From Gammaproteobacteria bacterium (GTDB lineage: Bacteria > Pseudomonadota > Gammaproteobacteria > Pseudomonadales > Pseudohongiellaceae), in contig JABJIC010000027.1 in assembly GCA_018661465.1 (NCBI GenBank), positions 1 through 64,000 on the forward strand: 64,000 nucleotides of DNA. The letters are read 5' to 3'. The translations under genes were made by a program, and so were the position numbers. Position 1 is the first letter of the stretch. Each line of letters begins with the position of its first letter. The notes below the pieces were generated by a model. It ran no database searches. It saw only the letters and a program-made list of their open reading frames with translations, and had not been told where the DNA came from. Shown piece after piece: positions 55,456 through 64,000 of the stretch.

Positions 55456-57762
55456 CTAAATCAGGTCTTGAGGGTCAATATCGATAGCCAGGCGCAACTT
55501 ATGAGAAAGCTTCATGCTATCTATTTTTGTACAGAGTTCAGTCATCAAAGCCCCTAACGCCCGACGATTCTTACTCCTTAATAGTATCTGGAAGCGAAAT
55601 CTGCCAGCCCTTTTTTCCATTGGCGCAGGGAGAGGGCCCTGCAGTTCTACGGGATAGCCATTGAGTGCGATGAGTTTCTCGCAGCTATTACCGATCTTCT
55701 GCAAACCTTTTACCGCCTCCCTGATGTCTGCAGACTCTGCTCGCAGCAGACACAGATGAGAAAAGGGGGGCATGCCACTCAAGCGTCTTTCTTCGAGCTG
55801 CTGCACAGCAAATTCTTCATAGGACTCAGAGCTAATACTTTGCAGAGTCTGATGACCAGCATGTCGAGATTGAATAAGTACTTCTCCGGCTCGGGAGGCT
55901 CTTCCGGAACGACCGGCAACCTGCACAATAGTTTGTGCCATGTGCTCCTGCCCTCGAAAGTCCGCGCTGAACAAGCCTGAATCAGCATCAACAATAGCCA
56001 CAAGAGTAATGTTAGGAAAATGATGACCTTTAGCCAGCATCTGGGTTCCTAATAAGATACAAGGCTCACCCAGATTGATTTGGTCTAGCATTTTTTGCAG
56101 GCTGAGTTTGGCTCTGGTTGAGTCTCGATCAATTCTCAACACTTCAGTGTCAGGAAACTGAGTATTGAGATAGGACTCTATTCTCTGCGTACCAATGCCG
56201 ATTGTATTTAGGTCCGGTGACTTACAATGTTCGCAATTTCGCGGAAGAGACTTAATCGTTCCGCAGTGATGGCAGCGGATGCTCGCGGGATTCGCATGAA
56301 CTGTGAAACGAGTGAGGCAGTGCTCACACTCGCATATCCAGCCACAGTTTTGACAGTTCAGAACGGGAGCGAAGCCGCGACGATTAATAAACACCAGAAC
56401 TTGATTGCCTTGTTTAAGATGTTTTTGAATTCGATAGAGTAGTGGCTCGGAGAATCCTTCTTGCAAATGCTCGTCGGTGATATCCAGAATTTCCATGGCA
56501 GCCGGACTGGCGTCTGCCGCCCGTTTGCTGAGTTTCAGGTGGTGAAATTTCTTGCTGCGGGCATTGTGCAAACTCTCCAGGCTGGGAGTTGCTGAGCCGA
56601 GAATAACGTGCACTTTCTCTTCCCTTGCTCGCATCACCGCAAGGTCTCTCGCTGAATATCTGAATCCGTCCTGCTGTTTGAAAGAGGAGTCGTGTTCTTC
56701 ATCTACTATAATCAGCCCAGGGTTTGCCATTGGTGTGAAAATGGCAGAACGTGTACCGATGATAATCCCGGCGCTTCCATCTCTAGCACTGTTCCATGCC
56801 TCAAGTCTCTCGGACTCATTAAGTCCAGAGTGAAGTACAGCTATCGGGCAGGCAAACCGTTTTTGAAATCTGGAAACTGTCTGTGGTGTCAGTCCAATTT
56901 CTGGAACCAGTACCAAGCACTGTTTTGCCTTAGCTAACTGTTGCTCCATAGTTTGCATATAGACTTCTGTTTTACCGGACCCGGTAACGCCATCTAATAA
57001 AGAGCAGGCAAAGCCATCAAGGTTTTCTTTTACTTCAGCTAATGCCTTCTTTTGTTCCTTATTAAGTTTGATGCCAGTTTTGCTAGCAGGAGCTAATGCT
57101 GGGAATGGCTCGGCCGCACTCTGGAATCTGGTTTTTCGAATCACCAGTTTTTTCTTATGTAGTTCGGCAAGTAGCTGAGTAGTAAATCCGGCAGCCTTAC
57201 ATTCCTCAATACCTGTGCTTTTATTTTTTTTGAGTAAAGTTAAGAGTGCTTTCTGGCGAGGAGCTCTCTGCACGGCGAGAAGGGAAATTTCATCAGCATT
57301 AGGGTTCACTTCCCAAATTTCTTCTTCAGCTCTGGTTTGCCTTCCTTGCCTCAGCCGAGCAGGAATGGCATTAGAAAAAACTTCCCCCAGCGAATGTTGA
57401 TAATAGCTGGACGCCCACAATAGAAGGCGGAATAGAGAGGGAGTGAAAATGGGTTTTTTGTCGAGAACAGAAATTACCGGTTTTAGTTTGTTTCGACTCA
57501 GGGTCGACCCTTTCTCTACTTTTACTACTATGCCAACCAATTTTCTGTTGCCGAATGAAACTCTTACTCTTACTCCAGGCTTAATCCTATCTTCAGACTC
57601 ATCCACCGCTGCAGATTCAGGGGAGGATGCTTTAGATGGTTTGTCCGTGGCAGAGTCGATAGGCAGGTCAGGTGGAAGATAGTCAAATAGCGAACGCAGA
57701 GGAGAAGGAATAGCGACCTGCAAGACAGTGCCCTGGTATTTAAATTTTTGGTCGCTGGACAT
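55456..57762 (-). CDS. priA: Primosomal replication-restart helicase PriA
   Basis: A 768-residue DNA helicase that reloads the replisome at stalled forks. The 3'-DNA-binding domain (about 10-110) has a Ser/Glu-rich insert near residues 40-58. Walker A is GVTGSGKT (258-265) and the DEEH box is IIVDEEHDSSF. The zinc-binding segment CQNCGWICECEHC plus CHHCG and CEHC follows, and motif VI is VAGRSGRASRAGEV. The ATG is at 57762. It is normal in length and uninterrupted. Confidence 0.95.
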   Translation of the reverse strand: MSSDQKFKYQGTVLQVAIPSPLRSLFDYLPPDLPIDSATDKPSKASSPESAAVDESEDRIKPGVRVRVSFGNRKLVGIVVKVEKGSTLSRNKLKPVISVLDKKPIFTPSLFRLLLWASSYYQHSLGEVFSNAIPARLRQGRQTRAEEEIWEVNPNADEISLLAVQRAPRQKALLTLLKKNKSTGIEECKAAGFTTQLLAELHKKKLVIRKTRFQSAAEPFPALAPASKTGIKLNKEQKKALAEVKENLDGFACSLLDGVTGSGKTEVYMQTMEQQLAKAKQCLVLVPEIGLTPQTVSRFQKRFACPIAVLHSGLNESERLEAWNSARDGSAGIIIGTRSAIFTPMANPGLIIVDEEHDSSFKQQDGFRYSARDLAVMRAREEKVHVILGSATPSLESLHNARSKKFHHLKLSKRAADASPAAMEILDITDEHLQEGFSEPLLYRIQKHLKQGNQVLVFINRRGFAPVLNCQNCGWICECEHCLTRFTVHANPASIRCHHCGTIKSLPRNCEHCKSPDLNTIGIGTQRIESYLNTQFPDTEVLRIDRDSTRAKLSLQKMLDQINLGEPCILLGTQMLAKGHHFPNITLVAIVDADSGLFSADFRGQEHMAQTIVQVAGRSGRASRAGEVLIQSRHAGHQTLQSISSESYEEFAVQQLEERRLSGMPPFSHLCLLRAESADIREAVKGLQKIGNSCEKLIALNGYPVELQGPLPAPMEKRAGRFRFQILLRSKNRRALGALMTELCTKIDSMKLSHKLRLAIDIDPQDLI

Positions 57763-57996
57763 GAATAGGACTACTTATGACTAGGGCTGCTATGGATAGA
57801 ACAGCAGATTCGACTCCATAGTAAATTCAAAATCCGTGGCAAACAACTTAAATAGAAATCAGGACGTCTTGCCGTGCTGTGCAGGGAGGCTCTATGGCGT
57901 ATAATCCTGTTGCGTTTACCAGCGGATAGCATTTCGGATAATCCGGATGGTCCGGATAATCTGGTTTGAAATTGTGCGATAGAAGGATAGGGATTC

Positions 57997-58287
57997 ATGA
58001 GTTCGGATTCAGTGCCAGCAGAATTACTGGCAGCAAGAGAGAATATAGATCGAATAGACCGAGAATTGATCAGCTTGCTGGCTGAGAGATTTGCGTTGAC
58101 CCATGAAGTAGGGCTTCTCAAAGCTGACAAGAAGCTAAAAGCATTGGATTCCTCCCGTGAGTCCGAAAAATTGGCCGAGCTCACTGCTCTATGTGAGGAG
58201 CATGATCTTGATCCGGCGCTTGTGAGCGAGCTGTTCAGCCGAATTATGGAAGAGGTGGTGAAGAACCATCAACGGCTGCGGGATTGA
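57997..58287 (+). CDS. Chorismate mutase (AroQ class, monofunctional)
   Basis: A 96-residue all-helical protein with LLAARENIDRIDRELISLLAERF, the AroQ pattern of Arg14, Arg31, Lys42 and Arg54/Glu55. It converts chorismate to prephenate. The domain stands alone, without a fused prephenate dehydratase or dehydrogenase, and has no signal peptide. It lies between priA (divergent) and rpmE. A regulatory or specialised role is possible. Confidence 0.85.
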   Translation: MSSDSVPAELLAARENIDRIDRELISLLAERFALTHEVGLLKADKKLKALDSSRESEKLAELTALCEEHDLDPALVSELFSRIMEEVVKNHQRLRD

Positions 58288-58387
58288 GAGTAGGGGGTTG
58301 AGAACCCAGAGTTCAGAGCAGACAGTTGAAAGCAAGATCAATGCCTAGGCTGAGATAGCCCAGGGCCCCCTAAACCCCCACCTACAC

Positions 58388-58415
58388 TTGCGTCTTTTTG
58401 TTTCTCTGTTAGAAT
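58388..58415 (+). promoter_or_regulatory. rpmE promoter
   Basis: TTGCGT, a 16-bp spacer, then TAGAAT followed by GC-rich sequence (GCTCGCCCC), typical of growth-rate-regulated ribosomal-protein promoters. The start codon is 109 bp downstream. Confidence 0.6.
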
Positions 58416-58524
58416 GCTCGCCCCTTACGCCCATCGACCTAAAACAGGGTCAGACGGGCTTAAAATCGATGTGGTGCGTCGGATCAGGAATTCGGCTGCG
58501 GCGACATCAAATAAAGGAATAGAT

Positions 58525-58734
58525 ATGAAACCTGAAATTCACCCAAGCTACGAAGCCATTAAAGCGACATGCAGCTGTGGTAACGTAATTGAGACAAAAT
58601 CCACTCTGGGTAAGGATATCCTTATCGACGTGTGTTCATCTTGCCATCCTTTCTATACAGGTAAGCAGAAGATTCTGGACAGCGGTGGACGTGTAGATAG
58701 ATTTAAGAAGCGCTTCGGTAGTCGTCGAGTTTAA
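58525..58734 (+). CDS. rpmE: 50S ribosomal protein L31 (zinc-binding form)
   Basis: A 69-residue ribosomal protein. [10 protein letters not shown] opens it, and Cys16, Cys18, Cys37 and Cys40 form the zinc ribbon of the C+ paralogue ([15 protein letters not shown]). ATG 58525 follows AAAGGAAT; an in-frame extension upstream covers the promoter and is not used. It converges with mrcA with a 7-bp gap. Confidence 0.95.
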   Translation: MKPEIHPSYEAIKATCSCGNVIETKSTLGKDILIDVCSSCHPFYTGKQKILDSGGRVDRFKKRFGSRRV

Positions 58735-58741
58735 AACTCTG

Positions 58742-61141
58742 TTAGAAGATCGTTTCTGTCGAGAGCTCATCAGCCTCTTCTTCGTTGAGCTCTACTCCAG
58801 GTAATTGCGCGTCGGTTTCAGCCGGCGCGTTTTCCGTTCTGAAATACTCAAATATGGTATCCGGGTCGCCGGGGGTTGCCGCTGCGCCTGTAGTCTTGTT
58901 GATTAGCCTGTCTTCGATTCCGTCAGGCCGGCCCATGGTTCTTTCCTCTGTGCCTTCAAGCGCAGCGCGCATGTAATCAATCCAGATCGGCACAGCGATA
59001 GTTGCACCTTGCTCTCTTTCTCCCAGAGGTTCCGGTTGATCAAATCCAACAAACACTGTGGTTGCTATGTCTCGATTGAATCCGGAGAACCACAATTCCT
59101 GAGGGCCATTTGTGGTGCCAGTTTTTCCCATCAAGTCGCCTCGGTCCAAATCTCGTTGAACTCTGGCGCCACTGCCTTCCTCCACCACTGAGCGCAACAT
59201 GGAATTTAATATATAGGCGATTCGTTCGTCGACAATTCTGGGCGCTGGCCGGATGGTTTCGCCGGCTTCATTTTCGTGGACATCACAATTCTCACACACA
59301 ACAGTCGGTGAGGCTTCAAATACCAGGCCGTCGCGAAGATTGGATATTTCCTTGATGAACCAAGGGTCCACTCTGTAACCACCATTTGCGATAGCGGAAT
59401 ATGCGGCGACGATTTCCAAAGGTTGAACATCCTGGCTACCCAGCGCTACGGTTAAATCATTGCGGGGAAAATTCTGAGTCTGAATTCCGAATTTGGCAGC
59501 AAAAGGTAAAACCTTGTCCGAGCCTACTTGATCATAGAGTCTCACCGCAGGGACGTTTCTGGATTCCTTCAATGCGTAGCGAAGTGTTATGGGGCCGAGG
59601 AAATTGTTCTCGTAATTGTTAGGGCGATAGTCACCTCTGGTGATAGGGGCATCGTTAATAGTCGTGGCTGCAGAATAGCCGTTTTCTAGAGCTGCACCAT
59701 AGAGGAATGGTTTAAAGTTCGAACCGGGAGGCCGGGGAGTTAATACACGGTTTACCTGAGAACGCCGGAAATCATAGCCTCCGACAAGGGCGATTATCTC
59801 TCCATTGCTGGGAGACATAGAAACAAGGGCTCCCTGAATTTCTGGAACTTGCCCTAGCTCCCACCCGTCATCGGTGTTCCTTACTCTTATCAAGTCGCCA
59901 ATGCTGACAGCGTCGCTCGCGGTTTCTGGTGGCGGCCACGCCTCGTTGCGACTGCGGAAGGTGTAAGCCCAGCTTATTCCTTCCCAATTCACTGCTACCG
60001 TTTCGCCGCTTCTAAGCATGGCCCTGAAGCTCTGGTCCTGAACATCAACTACGATAGCGGCCTTCTGGTTTCCATATTCGGGGACGCCCTGGAGTTCTTC
60101 CGTCCAGGCGTCCAGGGCATTGGTGTTGCTCTCTGTGTAGAATTCTGGAGGATAGCTTGTACTAGGCCCGCGATAGCCGTGGCGTTTGTCATAGTAATTT
60201 TCCAGCCCGTCTACCAAGGACTTGTTGGCCGCCAGCTGGCGATCGCCATCGATAGTGGTAATTACTTCGAATCCTTGGGTATAAGCGTCTTCGCCTACTT
60301 GCTCATATAACTGCTGACGAACCATTTCGGCCACATAGGGTGCAGAGACAGCGATGTTTCGGTTGTGTCTGCCGGCGCTTACCGGGGAATTGTCGGCAAG
60401 TTGGAACTCTTGCTCAGTGATCATGCCTTCCTTGAGCATATTCGATAGCCGGGTGCGGCGTCGCTCGATGGCGCGATTCGGGTTGTTCAGCGGATTACAT
60501 ACTGATGGGCAGGGCAAAAGTGAGATCATCATTGCTGCTTCTGCGATAGTGAGCTCTGAAACTGATTTTCCGTAATAGACAAATGCTGCCGCACCGATGC
60601 CGTCAGCTCCTGCGCCGAAGTAGATAGTATTCAGGTAGAGGTTGAGGACCTCTTCCTTACTTAGTTCCTGTTCAATCTGTAGTGCGAAGGGTATTGATTT
60701 AAGTTTTCGCAAATAGACGTTTTCGTTATCAAAGGAAAGAATGTTCGCCAGCTGCATGGTGAGAGTGCTGCCACCGCCAAGGTTTACGCCTCGGACAATT
60801 CCGTAAAACCCTCTAGCCAGGCTTTGCAGGTCAACTCCGGAATGGGAATAGAAGCGAATATCTTCAGTCGCAATCAGCGCATCGGTGAGAACCTGAGGAA
60901 TTTCCTCGAATTCAACTGGATTTCTACGATTGCCTATCTCGTCGATCAAGCGCCCATCGGAAGTGAATATACGAAGAGGAGTTTCGAGTTGAACATCGCG
61001 GTAGGTCTCAGCCGCCGGGAGTAGAGGAGCGAGGTAGAGATAGGCAGCGCTAGCCACCATCACAGTGCCTGAAAAGCCAGCGGCAACTAGTAGTGCTGTC
61101 CATTTCAAATAGGGTTTAAGTCTCTCTTGCACCAGATCCAT
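58742..61141 (-). CDS. mrcA: Penicillin-binding protein 1A
   Basis: A 799-residue bifunctional peptidoglycan synthase. A membrane anchor lies at about 14-36. The glycosyltransferase domain GT51 has catalytic Glu93 (ATEDIRFYSHSGVD) and GGSTLTMQLA. An OB-like domain follows, then the transpeptidase with SNFK (RPPGSNFKPFLYG), SRN (KESRN) and KTGTT. It is at the usual PBP1A position beside the pil-aroKB locus, although pilMNOP is missing. Confidence 0.95.
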   Translation of the reverse strand: MDLVQERLKPYLKWTALLVAAGFSGTVMVASAAYLYLAPLLPAAETYRDVQLETPLRIFTSDGRLIDEIGNRRNPVEFEEIPQVLTDALIATEDIRFYSHSGVDLQSLARGFYGIVRGVNLGGGSTLTMQLANILSFDNENVYLRKLKSIPFALQIEQELSKEEVLNLYLNTIYFGAGADGIGAAAFVYYGKSVSELTIAEAAMMISLLPCPSVCNPLNNPNRAIERRRTRLSNMLKEGMITEQEFQLADNSPVSAGRHNRNIAVSAPYVAEMVRQQLYEQVGEDAYTQGFEVITTIDGDRQLAANKSLVDGLENYYDKRHGYRGPSTSYPPEFYTESNTNALDAWTEELQGVPEYGNQKAAIVVDVQDQSFRAMLRSGETVAVNWEGISWAYTFRSRNEAWPPPETASDAVSIGDLIRVRNTDDGWELGQVPEIQGALVSMSPSNGEIIALVGGYDFRRSQVNRVLTPRPPGSNFKPFLYGAALENGYSAATTINDAPITRGDYRPNNYENNFLGPITLRYALKESRNVPAVRLYDQVGSDKVLPFAAKFGIQTQNFPRNDLTVALGSQDVQPLEIVAAYSAIANGGYRVDPWFIKEISNLRDGLVFEASPTVVCENCDVHENEAGETIRPAPRIVDERIAYILNSMLRSVVEEGSGARVQRDLDRGDLMGKTGTTNGPQELWFSGFNRDIATTVFVGFDQPEPLGEREQGATIAVPIWIDYMRAALEGTEERTMGRPDGIEDRLINKTTGAAATPGDPDTIFEYFRTENAPAETDAQLPGVELNEEEADELSTETIF

Positions 61142-61671
61142 GCCTCGATAACTGGGCAGTGAGCCCTTTCGAAGAAATATTTACATCCATGATTTGTCCG
61201 CCAGAACAGCTTTTCAGCTATCTGGGAGAACCGGCAATTATACACCCGCATTTCAGTAATGCTTCGTATTTCGGCGGCCTGTGGCGCAATCTCGGCTACT
61301 GATGTCATCAAATTCCGTGCCTGGAGGGCAAAAATTCCCGTAGATGGATAATATTTTGAATAAAATTTTAGCCGAAAAATGGTGAATAGCCTCAGGATCG
61401 GCCAATATCATCTTCTGAGCCCTAAATTGTTGAAAAATACGTGAAAGCCCAAGTATTCTGGCTCTTGGGGCGTTCCGATGAAGCTCAAACGTGATCTGAT
61501 TCAAGGAATTTCCTTGCTGCTTGATCCATTATCCAATGGTGAAGTCGTTTGTTCTGAAAGTCTGATAATTAATTGAAAACTATAAAAAATTTATTGTCGG
61601 CCGATACTGAAATCTGGAAGATTGAATTTTAGACATGATTCGCTAAGTTGCTGTAATATTTAGTATTATCA
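61142..61671. other. 530-bp gap where pilMNOP would be expected
   Basis: Upstream of mrcA I find no convincing ORF; the sequence is AT-rich, particularly at 61561-61680. It holds the mrcA promoter region and probably decayed sequence left by loss of the pil operon. No recognisable PilM, PilN, PilO or PilP fragments were seen. Confidence 0.5.
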
Positions 61672-61902
61672 TTGTCTAGTGTTGGAAACACGCTGGTTTC
61701 CCCCGCTAACTGTAATGGCGAGACTATCGTGTTGGGCGGGGTATTCCGAGAGGAATCTACTACCACTGAAACCAAGACTCCTTTGCTTGGAGATCTTCCT
61801 TATGTTGGTAGTCTGTTCAAGCGGACTGAGAATGCCAGTCGTCGAACAGAGCTGTTGATTTTCATCACTCCGAAAATTATCGCTGATATCAGTATCAGGT
61901 GA
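61672..61902 (+). pseudogene. pilQ: C-terminal remnant of PilQ secretin
   Basis: The last ~76 residues of a type IV pilus secretin remain in frame: NGETIVLGGVFREESTTTET, KTPLLGDLPYVGSLFKR and ELLIFITPKII are conserved secretin C-terminal motifs. Upstream of the Asn-Gly-Glu the match fades within about 10 codons. No start codon with a ribosome site, signal peptide or N-terminal secretin domains exist. The location directly before aroK is the normal pilQ position, so this is the stub of a deleted pilMNOPQ operon. Confidence 0.85.
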
Positions 61903-62029
61903 TTCCCATTCTGCGAGGTGGAAGTATAATGCTTCCGCCTGCAGTGATGGCACTTCATCTCGATTTTGATTGAAGCCAGCTGATAGGCGTAGTTTCAATC
62001 ACTTCCCACAGGTTCGATAAATAGAAACC

Positions 62030-62566
62030 ATGAGTTACTCTGGAAATGTTTTTCTCGTTGGACCGATGGGTGTCGGGAAAACTACAATTGGTCGCGTTCT
62101 AGCTGATTTTCTGGGTCTTGGGTTCTATGATTCTGACAAAGAGATAGAGAGCGTCACCGGTGCGGATATCCCCTGGATATTCGACGTTGAAGGAGAATCT
62201 GGTTTTCGAGTTCGGGAAGCCAAAATGATCGATCAGTTGAGCATGATGGATAATATTGTTCTAGCCACTGGCGGTGGAGCAGTAACATCTGAAGAGAATC
62301 GTGCCAATTTGAAAGATCGGGGAACTGTGGTTTATCTCAAAGCTCCTATTAGGCAGCAAGTAGAAAGAACCAGTCGAGACAAAAACCGTCCGTTGTTACA
62401 AACACCCGACCCTGAAAAAACAATCAGAGAACTCATGGAAATACGGGAACCTCTTTACGCTGAGGTGGCGGATTTTTCCGTTGATACTTTCCGTCGAAAC
62501 CCAAGATCTGTAAGTCAGGAAATACTCCGACACTTGAATGAGTTGTCTGGGGACCAGTCGCTATAA
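62030..62566 (+). CDS. aroK: Shikimate kinase AroK
   Basis: A 178-residue kinase of the shikimate pathway. The Walker A motif is GPMGVGKT (11-18), shikimate contacts are Asp36, Arg60 and GGG (81-83), and lid residue Arg120 is in DKNRPLL. It lies 28 bp before aroB. With pilQ reduced to a stub, its promoter must lie in the remnant sequence upstream. Confidence 0.95.
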   Translation: MSYSGNVFLVGPMGVGKTTIGRVLADFLGLGFYDSDKEIESVTGADIPWIFDVEGESGFRVREAKMIDQLSMMDNIVLATGGGAVTSEENRANLKDRGTVVYLKAPIRQQVERTSRDKNRPLLQTPDPEKTIRELMEIREPLYAEVADFSVDTFRRNPRSVSQEILRHLNELSGDQSL

Positions 62567-62594
62567 AAACCATATATGAGTCGAGTTTTAGAAA

Positions 62595-63686
62595 ATGCTA
62601 ACAGTTAAGGTTGACCTTGGGGATCGCAGTTATCCAATTTTTATTGGTGAAGACCTGTTGTCCGAAAAAAATCTTATTGAGCCATATCTGGGCAAGGGCA
62701 GAGTTGTAATTGTCAGCAATGATGTAGTGGCGCCATTGTATTTGGAGCAGGCGAAAGCGCTGTTCTCCACTACTGTTTGTGATGAAATTATTCTCAAAGA
62801 TGGTGAGGCGTTCAAGAATCTGGATGCCATAAACCAAATCTACGATTTTCTACTGAAGGGCAAGTACGATCGTAATACCACTTTAGTGGCGTTGGGCGGC
62901 GGAGTGGTAGGTGATGTCGCCGGGTTCGCGGCAGCGACTTATCTGCGTGGCGTCAATTTTATTCAATTGCCGACAACCTTGCTCGCTCAAGTGGATTCTT
63001 CTGTTGGTGGAAAGACTGGGGTTAACCATCCTCTGGGCAAGAATATGATTGGAGCTTTCTATCAGCCCCAATGTGTTGTGATCGATACTCGAGTTCTCTC
63101 TACGTTGCCGGAACGAGAGCTCAAGGCTGGATTGGCGGAATCTCTAAAGTACGGATTAATCTATGACCCCTTGTTCTTTCAGTGGATGATAGATAACAGT
63201 CAGAGCCTGTTACAGGCTGATGGGGCAGCGCTTTCAGAAGCTATCCGCAAATGCTGTGAGACGAAGGCTGATATCGTCGCTCAGGACGAGAAGGAAACCG
63301 GAATTCGGGCATTGCTGAACTTCGGGCACACATTTGGACACGCTATAGAAACTGCCAGCGGGTATGGTACCTGGCTTCATGGTGAATCTGTGGCTATGGG
63401 CATGGTAATGGCCGCTGACCTGTCTAGCAGGCTAGGCTTGATAGAAGCCAAGGTGGCGAATTCGATTCGGGATGTTATTGAGAAAAAATTTGGTATGCCT
63501 GCGCTACCTCCTGCCGATATTAGTGTAGAGCAGTATCTGGACTTGATGTCCTCGGACAAAAAAGCTGAATTGGGAAACATTCGATTCGTGCTGCTGAAGT
63601 CAATTGGCGATGCGGTGGTTGAAGGAAATATCGATCCGCATATTCTGCAACAAACTTTACAGGCGGGCGATCGCCTTTGTGAGTAA
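62595..63686 (+). CDS. aroB: 3-dehydroquinate synthase AroB
   Basis: A 363-residue NAD+- and metal-dependent enzyme making 3-dehydroquinate from DAHP. It has LGGGVVGDVAGFAAATYLRG, PTTLLAQVDSSVGGKTGVNH, and metal ligands in the AGLAESLKYGL (Glu) and NFGHTFGHAIE (His) motifs. It is followed three bases later by the damX-like gene, a conserved order. Confidence 0.96.
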   Translation: MLTVKVDLGDRSYPIFIGEDLLSEKNLIEPYLGKGRVVIVSNDVVAPLYLEQAKALFSTTVCDEIILKDGEAFKNLDAINQIYDFLLKGKYDRNTTLVALGGGVVGDVAGFAAATYLRGVNFIQLPTTLLAQVDSSVGGKTGVNHPLGKNMIGAFYQPQCVVIDTRVLSTLPERELKAGLAESLKYGLIYDPLFFQWMIDNSQSLLQADGAALSEAIRKCCETKADIVAQDEKETGIRALLNFGHTFGHAIETASGYGTWLHGESVAMGMVMAADLSSRLGLIEAKVANSIRDVIEKKFGMPALPPADISVEQYLDLMSSDKKAELGNIRFVLLKSIGDAVVEGNIDPHILQQTLQAGDRLCE

Positions 63687-63689
63687 ATC

Positions 63690-64000
63690 TTGAAGAAATA
63701 TCTCTCCCTACTTGGTCTGGATTTTGATCCCTTCGAACCCGGTGCCCGAAGCAGGGATTTTTTCTTCACACAATCCAGCAAGCAATTGCTGGAGGAAGTC
63801 TTCGAACTCTCTCTCTACAGTGACTCAATAATTTCTATAACCGGCCCCTTGGGCTGTGGCAAGTCCACACTAATAGATGCGCTCGCTGATAGTTATGGCG
63901 ACGAAGCACTGTGTATAGAAATAAAAGCCACTCTGTTTATGAATCAAGCGCAGTTTCTGGATGCTCTTATGGAGCAGCTGGCTATGAAGCCGAATTCTCC
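63690..64000 (+). CDS. DamX-like AAA protein, N-terminal part (cut by window edge)
   Basis: The first 103 codons from TTG 63690, three bases after aroB. The protein begins KKYLSLLGLDFDPFEPGAR and has Walker A GPLGCGKST (52-60), matching the ExeA-like AAA N-terminus of DamX proteins encoded after aroB. The family ends in a SPOR domain at the septum; that part lies outside the window, so the name rests on the N-terminal half and gene order. Confidence 0.72.
   Translation, partial: MKKYLSLLGLDFDPFEPGARSRDFFFTQSSKQLLEEVFELSLYSDSIISITGPLGCGKSTLIDALADSYGDEALCIEIKATLFMNQAQFLDALMEQLAMKPNS

Noticed and set aside
61669..61998. 109-codon minus-strand ORF
   Set aside because: It is antisense to the PilQ remnant, which has clear secretin motifs on the plus strand.

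Overview
The window looks like a chromosome segment of an aerobic gammaproteobacterium, probably aquatic. From about 21.5 kb onward the gene order resembles the one I remember from Pseudomonas: tRNA-Phe, yggX, mutY, asmA, hisBHAF, ctp-envC-gpmI, yibN-secB, trmL, ntrBC, glutamine synthetase, thiI, bipA, dtd-tatCBA-hisEI-ubiB-ubiJ-ubiE-hslUV, SPOR protein, priA, rpmE, mrcA, aroKB, damX. The lineage is inferred from synteny and family resemblance, not from a search.

Bases 1-21.2 kb are an accessory catabolic region. It starts with a partial KDPG aldolase gene (eda) and an exported DUF1080 (3-keto-glycoside hydrolase type) protein. Next come a fatty-acid-hydroxylase-type membrane enzyme, an SGNH hydrolase, a GMC flavo-oxidoreductase with its small subunit, and an enolase-superfamily sugar-acid dehydratase. 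These are followed by a Gfo/Idh/MocA oxidoreductase, an aldo/keto reductase, two unrelated Fe(II)/2-oxoglutarate oxygenases (TauD and PhyH types) and an NAD-dependent epimerase/reductase. A TetR regulator diverges from an overlapping operon of a VOC protein and a five-part oligopeptide-type ABC importer, and a TonB-dependent receptor closes the region. Read together, the genes suggest uptake of a glycoside or modified sugar, oxidation to a keto sugar, hydrolysis, reduction, and dehydration feeding a KDPG-aldolase reaction. The substrate is unknown.

At 21.2-21.6 kb an intact tRNA-Phe is followed by a displaced copy of its own 3' end and its apparent original terminator. This is the footprint expected of a past integration into the tRNA gene.

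The backbone carries histidine biosynthesis genes in two blocks (hisBHAF and hisIE), ubiquinone genes (ubiE, ubiJ, ubiB), Tat secretion (tatABC), the HslUV protease and cell-wall and division genes (envC, ctp, SPOR protein, mrcA, damX). Nitrogen control is unusual. Beside ntrBC sits a eukaryotic-type glutamine synthetase (GSII), with two NtrC-box-like palindromes and a sigma-54-like promoter in the spacing known from E. coli glnA.

Two pilus loci look truncated. An MSHA-type mshI-pilN-mshJ set ends inside mshJ, whose last codons overlap the 3' end of ntrC. Between mrcA and aroK, where pilMNOPQ normally lies, only the last ~77 codons of a PilQ-like secretin remain. At its end the window cuts a DamX-like gene.
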